Below are positions 1-6,027 of a stretch of 11,427 nucleotides of DNA, one piece after another. The translations under genes and the position numbers were made by a program. The stretch comes from Thermoflexales bacterium. Lineage in GTDB: Bacteria > Chloroflexota > Anaerolineae > Fen-1058. The stretch spans positions 1 through 11,427 of the forward strand of contig JAFGFO010000463.1 of NCBI GenBank assembly GCA_016931085.1, given 5' to 3'. How positions within the stretch are numbered: the first letter of the stretch is position 1; each line of letters opens with the position of its first letter. The notes below the pieces were generated by a model, which ran no database searches, had not been told where the DNA came from, and was given only the letters and a program-made list of their open reading frames with translations.

Positions 1-78
1 TCGGAGAGAACGCTTTTTCACCTTCCCGAAAGCTCCCAGCTTTCGGGAAGGTAGGCTCAGCGAGATGTCTCTCCGACA
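1..78. mobile_element. Short element with TGTCGGAGAGA-type terminal inverted repeats, left end cut by window
   Basis: Bases 1-9 (TCGGAGAGA) are the inverted complement of 68-76, and the right end TCTCTCCGACA (68-78) is identical to the right end of the 90-bp element at 6073-6162. The window start removes the last two bases of the left repeat. The interior holds palindrome 20-52. The size and paired ends resemble a miniature, non-autonomous element; no target duplication can be judged. Confidence 0.5.
20..52. repeat. Palindrome family A, copy 1
   Basis: Perfect 15-bp arms (20-34 and 38-52) with a CCC loop; left arm ACCTTCCCGAAAGCT. A second copy at 5886-5918 differs by one compensated base pair. 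It lies inside the repeat element that ends at base 78 and directly upstream of the kdpD start. No T-run follows, so it is not a typical terminator. Confidence 0.8.
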
Positions 79-1570
79 ATCTGCTAGCACGGGACACATG
101 TTCACGAGAGCTACTCCGTCGGCCTGGGCCAGGTTTGGGCTGGGACTCGGCGCTGTCGCCGCGACCACGGCCGTTTTGCTGATGGTGCGTCCCTGGCTGT
201 CCTCACCGGTGATCGCACTGCTTTTCTTGCTGCCGGTCATGCTGGCCGCCACGCGCTGCGGGCTGAGGCCGGCCCTCGCTTCCTCACTGGCCGCTTTTTT
301 TGCCTTCAACTATTTTTTCTTGGTCCCTCGCCACACGCTGGTGGTTCAAAACCCCGACGAGTTCCTGGTGCTGCTGGTGTTCTTGATTGTAGCCGTGATC
401 ATCAGCCAGTTAGTCAGCACAGCCAACGCCCACGCTGCACAGGCTCAAGCCCGCGAACGCGAGGCGGCCACTCTGTACAAACTGAGCCAAGCCTTGAACG
501 CCCAGGCCGATGTGGACGAGGTGTTGGCTTCTGTCACCCGCCAAGTGGCCGAGGTGTTTGACCTGGCAGCATGTGAGATACTGCTAAGAGCGCCCGATGC
601 AAGCTTGCAATCGCACGCGCGCTATCAGGCAGCCGGCAGTCCAACCCAAGGGCAAGTGGTGGATTTGGCATTGACGGCTCATCAGACAACGGTTGGCGTG
701 CTGCGCTTGACGATGCCCCAGGCCGGCTCGGACATTGACCCTCTGGCCAGGCGTGTTTTGACGACATTCGCTGCCCAAGTGGGGCTGGTCGTCGAGCGGG
801 CCAGGCTGGCGCGCGAGGCAGACCGGGCCCACCTGTTAGAAGAAAGCGACCGGCTCAAGTCCGCCTTGTTGTCGTCGGTATCGCACGATTTGCGGACACC
901 TCTGTCGGCTATCAAGGCCTCGGCGACCGTGCTGCTGCAGCGGGACGTAAGCTTGGACGCGGCAGCGCGCTACGATTTGCTGTCCACCATTAACGAAGAG
1001 ACGGATCGCCTGAACCGCCTGGTCACAAACTTGCTGGACATGTCGCGCATCGAGGCCGGCGCGCTCACGCTCAAGCTGGATTGGTGCGACCTGGACGAGT
1101 TGATCCGGGCGGTGGTGCGCCACCTGTCTTTTACCGCGACGGCCTTGACGATACAGTTGGATTGGCCGCCTGACCTGCCGCTGGTCTATGCCGACTATGT
1201 GCAAGTGGATCGCGTCGTCACCAATTTGGTGGAGAACGCGATTCATTTCGCCCCTGCCGGCTCTATCATCCAGGTGAGAGCTTACAGCAACTCGACGGGC
1301 ACAACGGTGAGCGTAGCCAACCAGGGGCCGCCGATTCCCCAGTCCGCGCGCGCTCACCTGTTTGACAAGTTCTATCGCATCTACCAGGATCGCGCGCCGG
1401 ACATGGGAACGGGGTTGGGGCTTTCGATCTGCAAGGGCATCGTCGAGGCGCACGGCGGGCGTATCTGGGTGGAAAGCCCAATTGCGGGCGGGAGTGGTGC
1501 CCGCTTCGTGTTCACCTTGCCGCTTCCTGCCGGTAAGGATCCCCGGCTATTCGCGCCCGGAGAGGTGTGA
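65..1570 (+). CDS. kdpD: KdpD-like sensor histidine kinase lacking the N-terminal KdpD/Usp region
   Basis: Membrane sensor kinase of the KdpD type; the family autophosphorylates a histidine and passes the phosphate to KdpE in response to K+ limitation or osmotic stress. Seen: hydrophobic segments at about residues 24-42, 48-62, 68-88 and 100-118 (DUF4118-like), a GAF-like region at about 140-245, a HisKA box SHDLRTPL with H274, an N box NLVENAIHFAP at about 387-397, an F box LFDKFYR and a GTGLGLSIC lid. At 501 aa it lacks the roughly 370-residue N-terminal KdpD/Usp domain of E. coli KdpD (about 900 aa). The G1 box reads ANQGPPIP, so the usual adenine-contacting Asp is Asn419. The first 33 coding bases overlap a repeat element ending at base 78; ATG at 98 is a plausible alternative start (490 aa). 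No convincing Shine-Dalgarno precedes either. kdpE follows after one base, so the two form one operon. Substrate signal is inferred. Confidence 0.88.
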   Translation: MSLRQSASTGHMFTRATPSAWARFGLGLGAVAATTAVLLMVRPWLSSPVIALLFLLPVMLAATRCGLRPALASSLAAFFAFNYFFLVPRHTLVVQNPDEFLVLLVFLIVAVIISQLVSTANAHAAQAQAREREAATLYKLSQALNAQADVDEVLASVTRQVAEVFDLAACEILLRAPDASLQSHARYQAAGSPTQGQVVDLALTAHQTTVGVLRLTMPQAGSDIDPLARRVLTTFAAQVGLVVERARLAREADRAHLLEESDRLKSALLSSVSHDLRTPLSAIKASATVLLQRDVSLDAAARYDLLSTINEETDRLNRLVTNLLDMSRIEAGALTLKLDWCDLDELIRAVVRHLSFTATALTIQLDWPPDLPLVYADYVQVDRVVTNLVENAIHFAPAGSIIQVRAYSNSTGTTVSVANQGPPIPQSARAHLFDKFYRIYQDRAPDMGTGLGLSICKGIVEAHGGRIWVESPIAGGSGARFVFTLPLPAGKDPRLFAPGEV

Positions 1571-1571
1571 G

Positions 1572-2270
1572 ATGGCCAAAAAGGCCAAGATCCTGATCGT
1601 CGACGACGAGCCTCAGATTTTGCGCGCGCTGCGGACGGGATTGGTGGCTCACGACTACGAGGTGGTGAGCGCGGCGGACGGCGAAGAGGCGCTGGACAAG
1701 GCGGCCGCCGAGCTGCCGGACGCCATCATCCTGGACTTGAACTTGCCTCGCCTGAGTGGCCTGGAGGTGTGCCGCAGCCTGCGCGAGTGGTCACCGGTGC
1801 CCATCATCGTGCTGTCGGTGCGCGACGCCGAGCGTGATAAAGTGGCGGCGCTCGACCTGGGAGCGGACGACTACCTGACCAAGCCGTTTGGCGCCGACGA
1901 GCTGATGGCCCGCTTGCGCGTGGCGCTGCGCCACGCGGCGCGCGCGGCCGGCTCGCCCGAGCCGGTCGTTCACGCCGGCCCGCTGCAGATCGACCTGGCC
2001 CGCCACGTGGTCAAGCGCGGCGACGAAGACATCCGGCTGACCGCCACCGAGTACAAGCTGCTGGCTTACCTGGCCGGCAACGCCGGCCGGGTGCTCACTC
2101 ACAACCAGATCCTGGAGCACGTGTGGGGGCCAGGTTACGAAGGCGAGACACAGTACTTGCGCGTGTACGTCAGCCAGTTACGACACAAGCTCGACCCGGC
2201 CGGTGCCCAACCCTCACTGATCATGACCGAGCCGGGTGTGGGCTACCGCTTTGTGGCCGACGACGCCTAG
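1572..2270 (+). CDS. kdpE: KdpE-like OmpR-family response regulator
   Basis: DNA-binding response regulator of 232 aa, partner of the kinase that ends one base upstream. The receiver domain occupies about residues 5-120, with acidic residues D11-D12, phospho-acceptor D55 in IILDLNLP, the switch Ser82 in VLSVRD and Lys104 in TKPF. A winged-helix DNA-binding domain (Trans_reg_C) occupies about 130-230, with the typical LTATEYKLL, VWGPGYEGETQYLRVYVSQLRHKL and GVGYRF segments. Start chosen at ATG 1572, preceded by a purine-rich GGAGAGG stretch; a longer in-frame extension to 1362 would lie wholly inside the kinase gene. By family knowledge it should activate K+-uptake genes. No kdpFABC is in the window, but a KimA-type K+ transporter lies just downstream, so that gene is a candidate target (inference). 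Confidence 0.93.
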   Translation: MAKKAKILIVDDEPQILRALRTGLVAHDYEVVSAADGEEALDKAAAELPDAIILDLNLPRLSGLEVCRSLREWSPVPIIVLSVRDAERDKVAALDLGADDYLTKPFGADELMARLRVALRHAARAAGSPEPVVHAGPLQIDLARHVVKRGDEDIRLTATEYKLLAYLAGNAGRVLTHNQILEHVWGPGYEGETQYLRVYVSQLRHKLDPAGAQPSLIMTEPGVGYRFVADDA

Positions 2271-2324
2271 GCGCGCAGGCAGAGCCTAAGCGGAGCAGCC
2301 AATCTATTCCGAAAATAACCGTTG

Positions 2325-2355
2325 CGTAGGGGCGAGGCAGTGCCTCGCCCCTACG
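2325..2355. repeat. Perfect palindrome, 15-bp arms around one base
   Basis: Arms 2325-2339 and 2341-2355 are perfect reverse complements around a single G, beginning CGTAGGGGCGAGG. It lies 54 bases after the kdpE stop codon. It is followed by an overlapping hairpin (ACGACA 2353-2358, TGTCGT 2363-2368) whose loop and 3' side carry five Ts. It may serve as the kdpDE terminator, but the GTAGGGGC-type sequence resembles other repeat-like palindromes in this window (4979-5004), so a dispersed repeat is equally likely. Confidence 0.75.
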
Positions 2356-2368
2356 ACATTTTTGTCGT
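2353..2368 (+). terminator. Possible terminator hairpin of kdpDE
   Basis: ACGACA-TTTT-TGTCGT stem-loop overlapping the end of the 2325-2355 palindrome and followed within 10 bases by a pyrimidine-rich, T-rich tract (2371-2384). The two hairpins are mutually exclusive at bases 2353-2355. A role as transcription terminator is inferred from position and T-richness; there is no clean GC stem with an immediate U-tract. Confidence 0.35.
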
Positions 2369-2381
2369 TACCCCCTCTTTT

Positions 2382-2398
2382 TTTATAAAATCTTTATA
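2382..2398 (+). promoter_or_regulatory. Direct repeat TTTATA-N5-TTTATA, candidate response-regulator site
   Basis: TTTATA occurs at 2382-2387 and again at 2393-2398, an 11-bp period in an AT-rich tract. OmpR/KdpE-family regulators bind tandem half-sites about one helical turn apart, and the E. coli KdpE site is of the TTTATA-N3-TTTACA type. The repeat lies about 130 bp upstream of kimA1 and downstream of kdpE. The assignment to KdpE is inference; AT-rich DNA can give such repeats by chance. Confidence 0.3.
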
Positions 2399-2435
2399 TT
2401 TCCCCGCCTCTTTTTTATCTTTTCCAAACCTCGCA

Positions 2436-2452
2436 CGAGTAACATGTACTCG
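2436..2452. promoter_or_regulatory. Inverted repeat CGAGTA-N5-TACTCG, candidate operator
   Basis: Six-base arms 2436-2441 and 2447-2452 enclose ACATG, giving a short dyad typical in size of a dimeric regulator site. It sits immediately upstream of the TGCCCT inverted repeat and about 20 bp upstream of the proposed kimA1 -35 box. No bound regulator can be named. Confidence 0.3.
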
Positions 2453-2455
2453 AAA

Positions 2456-2488
2456 TGCCCTGGCAAGTCTCAGGCACAAGCTAGGGCA
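2456..2488. promoter_or_regulatory. Inverted repeat shared with the kimA2 promoter, candidate operator
   Basis: Half-sites TGCCCTGG (2456-2463) and CTAGGGCA (2481-2488) are 7/8 complementary and 17 bp apart. A nearly identical pair, TGCCCTAG and CTAGGGCA 18 bp apart, lies at 5946-5979 before the second kimA gene. In both places the proposed -35 box sits between the half-sites, two bases before the right one. Conservation of half-site, spacing and position at two paralogous genes argues for a common regulator binding here. Confidence 0.55.
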
Positions 2489-2501
2489 TGGTCTGTGTAA
2501 A
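2473..2501 (+). promoter_or_regulatory. Weak promoter proposed for kimA1
   Basis: GGCACA (2473-2478), 17 bp, TGTAAA (2496-2501): only 3/6 and 4/6 matches to the sigma-70 boxes. It is proposed because it stands in the same position relative to the shared inverted repeat as the near-consensus kimA2 promoter, with the same spacing. A weak core promoter would fit dependence on an activator. Confidence 0.35.
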
Positions 2502-2527
2502 CATCTACTATACGTGTGGAGGTAGGC

Positions 2528-4438
2528 ATGGTTTCAACAAGTTATTCGGCGCGCATGTGGCGCTTTCTCATCGGCCCACCGCTCAAAACGGTCGACATTC
2601 CCCACCAGGTCGTGTCGAAAGTGGTGGGCCTGGCCGTGTTCGCCTCGGATGCCTTGTCATCCACAGCCTACGCCACCGAAGAGATCCTCGTCATACTGGC
2701 CCTGGCTGGGGCAGGAGTTTTTCACCTGTCCGTCCCCATCGCGCTGGCGATCGCCGCGCTGCTGCTGATCGTCTCTGTGTCGTATCGCCAAACGATTTAC
2801 GCCTACCCTAACGGCGGCGGAGCCTACATTGTGGCGCGCGACAACCTGGGCGAGTTGATGGCTCAAACCGCCGGCGCGGCTCTGCTGACCGACTATATCC
2901 TGACGGTGGCCGTCAGCATTTCCAGCGGCGTGGCCCAAATCGCCTCGGCCCTGCCCTTCCTGCTGCCGTTTCGGGTAGAATTGGCCGTGGTTCTCATCGT
3001 GTTTATGACCATCGTCAACCTGCGCGGCGTCAAAGAGTCGGGGCGGCTGTTCGCCGTGCCAACGTATTTCTTCATTGTGATGATGGCGATCGCCTTGGGC
3101 GCCGGCATCTTCCGCCTGCTGAGCGGCAGTTTGCAGCCGGTCAGCGGCGTCGAGATCCTTCACGACACCGTTCAGCCGCTCACCTGGTTCCTGGTCTTGC
3201 GTGCGTTTTCGTCCGGCTGCGCGGCGTTGACCGGCATCGAGGCCATTTCCAACGGCATCACCGCCTTCCGCGAACCCAAGAGCCGTAACGCGGCGATCAC
3301 GCTGATCTGGATGAGTTCGCTCCTGGTGGCCATGTTCGTCGGCCTGACCGTCATAGCTCATCACGTGCAGGCTTTGCCATCCGAAACCGAGACGGTGGTC
3401 TCGCAGGTAGGGCGGGCTGTCCTGGGGCGCGGCCTGGGTTATATGCTGTTGATGGTCAGCGCCATGGCGATATTGATCATGGCGGCCAACACCAGTTTTG
3501 CTGATTTCCCGCGCCTGGCGGCTTTACACGCCGGCGACGGTTTCTTGCCGCGCCAGTTGACCTACCGCGGCAGCCGGCTGGTGTTCTCGCACGGCATCCT
3601 GACCCTGTCCGGCACAGCCGTGGTCCTGGTGGTCCTATTCGGGGCCGATGTGTCGCGCTTGATTCCCCTGTACGCCATCGGCGTATTCCTCAGCTTTACG
3701 GTCTCACAGGCGGGCATGGTCGTGCGCTGGCAAAAGATCGGCCACCTCAAGCCAGGCGAACGCGTCGAGACGCACAGCTCTGTGCTCGAATATGACCGGC
3801 ACTGGCGTCTCAAACAAGTGCTGAGCGGCATGGGGGCCTTGGCGACCGGGATCGTGATGATCGTGTTTGCCGTGACCAAGTTCAGCCATGGGGCGTGGGT
3901 CATCGTGGTGATCGTGCCGGCCTTGGTGAGCGTTTTCTTTGCCATTCATTACCATTACAAGGCCACCGCTGCCCAACTCTCAATGACCAACTGCACTGTC
4001 CCGCCGCCCATCCGGCGCCACCGGGTGATCGTTCCGATTGCCTCGGTGCACAGGGGGGTCATGCAGGCTTTACGTTACGCCCAGTCCATCTCTGACGACG
4101 TGACGGCCGTCTATGTCGAACTTGATCCGGCCGAAACGCTCAAGGTCAGGGCTCGTTGGCGAGAATACGGCGATGGCGTCCGGCTGGTCGTCTTGCCCTC
4201 TCCCTATCGCCAATTGGTCGAGCCCCTGGTCGAGTACGTGGACAAGATCAGCCAGGCCGCGCCTGGCTACAATATGATCACGCTCGTGCTGCCACAGTTC
4301 GTCCCCGATAGGTGGTGGCATAATTTCCTGCATAACCAGACGGCTTACATGATTCACCTGGCTTTTCTGTTTCGCCGCAATACCGTGGTTGTGCACGTAC
4401 CTTACCAACTCGATACGACGAGAGGGAATGCTCTATGA
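2528..4438 (+). CDS. kimA: KimA-family potassium transporter (APC superfamily), copy 1
   Basis: Predicted high-affinity K+ uptake protein of the inner membrane, 636 aa, related to Bacillus subtilis KimA (YdaO), a proton-coupled K+ symporter of the APC superfamily inhibited by c-di-AMP. Seen: N-terminal WRFLIGPPLK, about twelve hydrophobic segments over residues 30-470, and equivalents of the KimA K+-site residues recalled from the Bacillus protein: D41 and Y48 (SDALSSTAY), D122, Y123, T126 and S130 (TDYILTVAVSIS), T235 and E238 (TGIEAIS). A C-terminal cytoplasmic Usp-like domain (about 490-630) begins RRHRVIVPIASVHRG and carries LHNQTAYMI. Start chosen at ATG 2528, with GGAGGT at 2518-2523 five bases upstream; an in-frame GTG at 2516 has no such site. 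The gene overlaps the next by ATGA. The copy at 6178-8028 is a close paralogue. Confidence 0.9.
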   Translation: MVSTSYSARMWRFLIGPPLKTVDIPHQVVSKVVGLAVFASDALSSTAYATEEILVILALAGAGVFHLSVPIALAIAALLLIVSVSYRQTIYAYPNGGGAYIVARDNLGELMAQTAGAALLTDYILTVAVSISSGVAQIASALPFLLPFRVELAVVLIVFMTIVNLRGVKESGRLFAVPTYFFIVMMAIALGAGIFRLLSGSLQPVSGVEILHDTVQPLTWFLVLRAFSSGCAALTGIEAISNGITAFREPKSRNAAITLIWMSSLLVAMFVGLTVIAHHVQALPSETETVVSQVGRAVLGRGLGYMLLMVSAMAILIMAANTSFADFPRLAALHAGDGFLPRQLTYRGSRLVFSHGILTLSGTAVVLVVLFGADVSRLIPLYAIGVFLSFTVSQAGMVVRWQKIGHLKPGERVETHSSVLEYDRHWRLKQVLSGMGALATGIVMIVFAVTKFSHGAWVIVVIVPALVSVFFAIHYHYKATAAQLSMTNCTVPPPIRRHRVIVPIASVHRGVMQALRYAQSISDDVTAVYVELDPAETLKVRARWREYGDGVRLVVLPSPYRQLVEPLVEYVDKISQAAPGYNMITLVLPQFVPDRWWHNFLHNQTAYMIHLAFLFRRNTVVVHVPYQLDTTRGNAL

Positions 4439-4980
4439 AGGAACAACGATCTTGGGGATGGATAGACACGTTGTTGGGCATGACGGCGGTCGTGGTGTTC
4501 TTGCTCGCCTTTACGGCCGGACAATTTTACGTCCAGATTCACCTGGATTCACCCTGGCGGGAAATTGGACTGGTCTTTAGCTTGCCGTTCGAGTACCTGG
4601 GACTGTCGTTTTGGTCGGCCTGGATGAACCGCGAGCTAGACGCTCCCGCATGGATCGAGGTACACAAGCCGCCTGTATCGCCGGTTGTGTTGGCTTCGAA
4701 CGAGGCGCCCGGCGACGAGGCCATTGCCGAAGTCTCGCGCATTGCCCGCGAGTCTCAGCGGCCGGTTTTACTGCTTCACCTGGTTAACCGAGTCGATGCT
4801 GTATCGTGGATCGAGCATGCCTGGACCCGCCTGGCCGAGGAGGGTATTCGCGTCTCGGCCCAAACCATCTTTACCCGCGAACCAGAACACACGCTGGAGG
4901 AAGTGGCAGCGGCAGTGGGAGCAGCGTGCGTCGTGCAAGGCCAGCCCTGGGGCCGGTCAGCTTTTCAAGCGGCTTCGTAG
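4435..4980 (+). CDS. Small membrane-anchored protein coupled to kimA1, unknown function
   Basis: 181 aa, not recognised as a named family. It has a clear transmembrane segment at about residues 12-34 and a second, weaker hydrophobic stretch at 42-63. A soluble C-terminal region (about 80-175) follows with alternating beta-strand-like (SPVVLAS, RPVLLLHLV, RVSAQTIF, ACVVQGQ) and helical segments. That order is reminiscent of a universal stress protein fold, but the Gly-rich ATP-binding motif of UspA is absent, so the likeness is tentative. Its ATG overlaps the kimA1 stop codon (ATGA at 4435-4438), with AGAGGGA seven bases upstream, so translation is probably coupled. This suggests an accessory or regulatory partner of KimA1 at the membrane. 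The second kimA copy has no such partner. The stop codon TAG is the first element of a palindrome (4979-5004). Confidence 0.75.
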   Translation: MKEQRSWGWIDTLLGMTAVVVFLLAFTAGQFYVQIHLDSPWREIGLVFSLPFEYLGLSFWSAWMNRELDAPAWIEVHKPPVSPVVLASNEAPGDEAIAEVSRIARESQRPVLLLHLVNRVDAVSWIEHAWTRLAEEGIRVSAQTIFTREPEHTLEEVAAAVGAACVVQGQPWGRSAFQAAS

Positions 4981-5004
4981 GGGCGGGTTTGAAACATGCC
5001 CCCT
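4979..5004. repeat. Imperfect palindrome at the junction of convergent genes
   Basis: GGGGC (4980-4984) pairs with GCCCC (4998-5002) and GTTT (4987-4990) with AAAC (4992-4995). Between these stems are one G-T wobble and one mismatch. The left end is part of the upstream stop codon TAG (4978-4980). It sits in the 42-bp gap between the convergent genes ending at 4980 and 5023 and could act as a bidirectional terminator. There is no T-run on the plus side. Its GTAGGGGCG start matches the start of the 2325-2355 palindrome. Confidence 0.5.
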
Positions 5005-5022
5005 GACATGCTTTCTATCCCG

Positions 5023-5778
5023 TCACACAGCGGCGCGCCCCCCGTCCTCGTTGATGAGATACTTGGCAGCCACGGCCTCGACGGAACACCCAACAGATGG
5101 CTTGCCCTGGTAAAGCAATTCCAGGGCGTCCAAATCCGATTGCCAGGCCACGTCGCCGGGGGCAAGCAGGCAAATGCTGCCCGGCTCGTAGCTCTTGTAC
5201 AGTTGCCCGCCTTTGAAGTAATAGTGATCCTGGCTCAGCCGGGTGGGATAAGCGCGCATGAGAGGCGGCATGTCGTTGGGCTTGAACCACAGCTTGACTT
5301 CTCGCTCGGCCTCGACGGGCTTGGCTGAGGCGTGAATGAGATTGTCCATGCGCTTTTCCACCTCATTGCCGGCCTCGTCCAGGATAGGCGTCAGCGTGCC
5401 CAAGGCGCGGATGCAGCCCGGTTTTTCCATACGAGCCACTTGGGGATTGGTTGGGCCGCAAAAGTCGCGCACCGTTTGCACGGCGTTCGGGCCGTGGTAG
5501 ACAATCGCTACCACCCGGCGCTTCCAGGCATCTTCAGGCTTGGGATAATGGGAACAGCCTTGGATGTACTCGATCAGCGAGGGGTAAAAAGGCTTGCCGT
5601 GGTGCTCGAGATAATGCTCCTCAGCCAGCATCTTGCTGACCTGGACGATCTTGGCCGCCGCGAAGCGCAGTTTGGTGTGAAATTCCGACAGTAGGGAGAG
5701 CACGTAGCCTGTCAGGGAATTCTTGAGGGCGTCCGGCTTGATGAGCACGAGCGTTTGCTCGAGTTCTTTTGTGTTCAT
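5023..5778 (-). CDS. ndk: Nucleoside diphosphate kinase with C-terminal extension
   Basis: Cytoplasmic enzyme transferring the gamma-phosphate between nucleoside tri- and diphosphates via a phosphohistidine. Seen: TLVLIKPDALKN with K14, HYLEHHGKPFYPSLIEYI (about 55-72, Y65), GPNAVQTVRDFCGPTNP with R104, KPGCIRALG with R124, and DNLIHAS with N146 and catalytic H149. The protein is 251 aa, against about 140-150 for bacterial Ndk. It contains an insertion at about 75-90 and a roughly 80-residue C-terminal extension of unknown role. The Asp that normally follows the catalytic HxS is Ala152. Start chosen at 5778: AGGAG stands four bases upstream, and a strong promoter (5843-5871) lies between it and the upstream in-frame ATG at 5883, which therefore cannot be used from that promoter. 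A divergent NDK-like kinase is likely; full NDK activity is inferred. Confidence 0.82.
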   Translation of the reverse strand: MNTKELEQTLVLIKPDALKNSLTGYVLSLLSEFHTKLRFAAAKIVQVSKMLAEEHYLEHHGKPFYPSLIEYIQGCSHYPKPEDAWKRRVVAIVYHGPNAVQTVRDFCGPTNPQVARMEKPGCIRALGTLTPILDEAGNEVEKRMDNLIHASAKPVEAEREVKLWFKPNDMPPLMRAYPTRLSQDHYYFKGGQLYKSYEPGSICLLAPGDVAWQSDLDALELLYQGKPSVGCSVEAVAAKYLINEDGGRAAV

Positions 5779-5842
5779 ACGACTCCTTTTTAGGTCAGGT
5801 AGATGAGGGACTATCGGAATAGCCCCTAAAACAATGTTGCCC

Positions 5843-5871
5843 ATTATACCTCTAAATCCAATAGCTTTCAA
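5843..5871 (-). promoter_or_regulatory. Sigma-70-type promoter of ndk
   Basis: On the minus strand TTGAAA (5871-5866), a 17-bp spacer and TATAAT (5848-5843) match the consensus at 5/6 and 6/6. Transcription would start near 5836, giving a leader of about 58 nt before the ATG at 5778. Confidence 0.75.
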
Positions 5872-5885
5872 ATGGCGCTCCACTT

Positions 5886-5918
5886 ACCTCCCCGAAAGCT
5901 CTAAGCTTTCGGGGAGGT
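5886..5918. repeat. Palindrome family A, copy 2
   Basis: Perfect 15-bp arms (5886-5900 and 5904-5918) with a CTA loop; left arm ACCTCCCCGAAAGCT. Compared with the copy at 20-52, the fifth arm base is C instead of T and its partner is G instead of A, so pairing is kept. It lies just upstream of the ndk promoter and 28 bp before the kimA2 operator-like repeat. Confidence 0.8.
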
Positions 5919-5945
5919 TGCCCCACCTGAGCGATTTGCTACGAA

Positions 5946-5979
5946 TGCCCTAGGCCCCACACACTTGACATCTAGGGCA
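5946..5979. promoter_or_regulatory. Inverted repeat around the kimA2 -35 box, candidate operator
   Basis: TGCCCTAG (5946-5953) and CTAGGGCA (5972-5979) are perfect 8-bp inverted half-sites 18 bp apart, with the -35 box TTGACA (5965-5970) between them. Near-identical half-sites flank the proposed kimA1 -35 region (2456-2488). A dimer bound here would cover the -35 element, which suits a repressor, though activation is not excluded. Confidence 0.6.
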
Positions 5980-5993
5980 GATCACGTTACAAT
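5965..5993 (+). promoter_or_regulatory. Near-consensus sigma-70 promoter of the kimA2 operon
   Basis: TTGACA (5965-5970), 17-bp spacer, TACAAT (5988-5993): 6/6 and 5/6 matches. Predicted start of transcription near base 6000, about 178 nt before the kimA2 ATG. The leader contains an intrinsic terminator (6028-6060). Confidence 0.75.
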
Positions 5994-6027
5994 TGTGCCG
6001 TTCTGACCAGTGTGTTGGACTCGTCAC

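Noticed and set aside
836..1453. Long open frame on the minus strand inside the kinase gene
   Set aside because: Shadow frame of a GC-rich gene; its translation is Arg/Gln/His-rich without any domain, and the plus-strand kinase explains the region.
2265..2272. GCCTAGGC palindrome over the kdpE stop codon
   Set aside because: Only eight bases long and expected by chance in this composition.
2506..2511. TACTAT as -10 box of kimA1
   Set aside because: Transcription would begin at the ribosome binding site (2518-2523), leaving no room for it in the message.
5779..5883. N-terminal extension of the ndk product back to an ATG at 5883
   Set aside because: The -35 and -10 boxes lie inside this stretch, and the strong ribosome binding site precedes the ATG at 5778.
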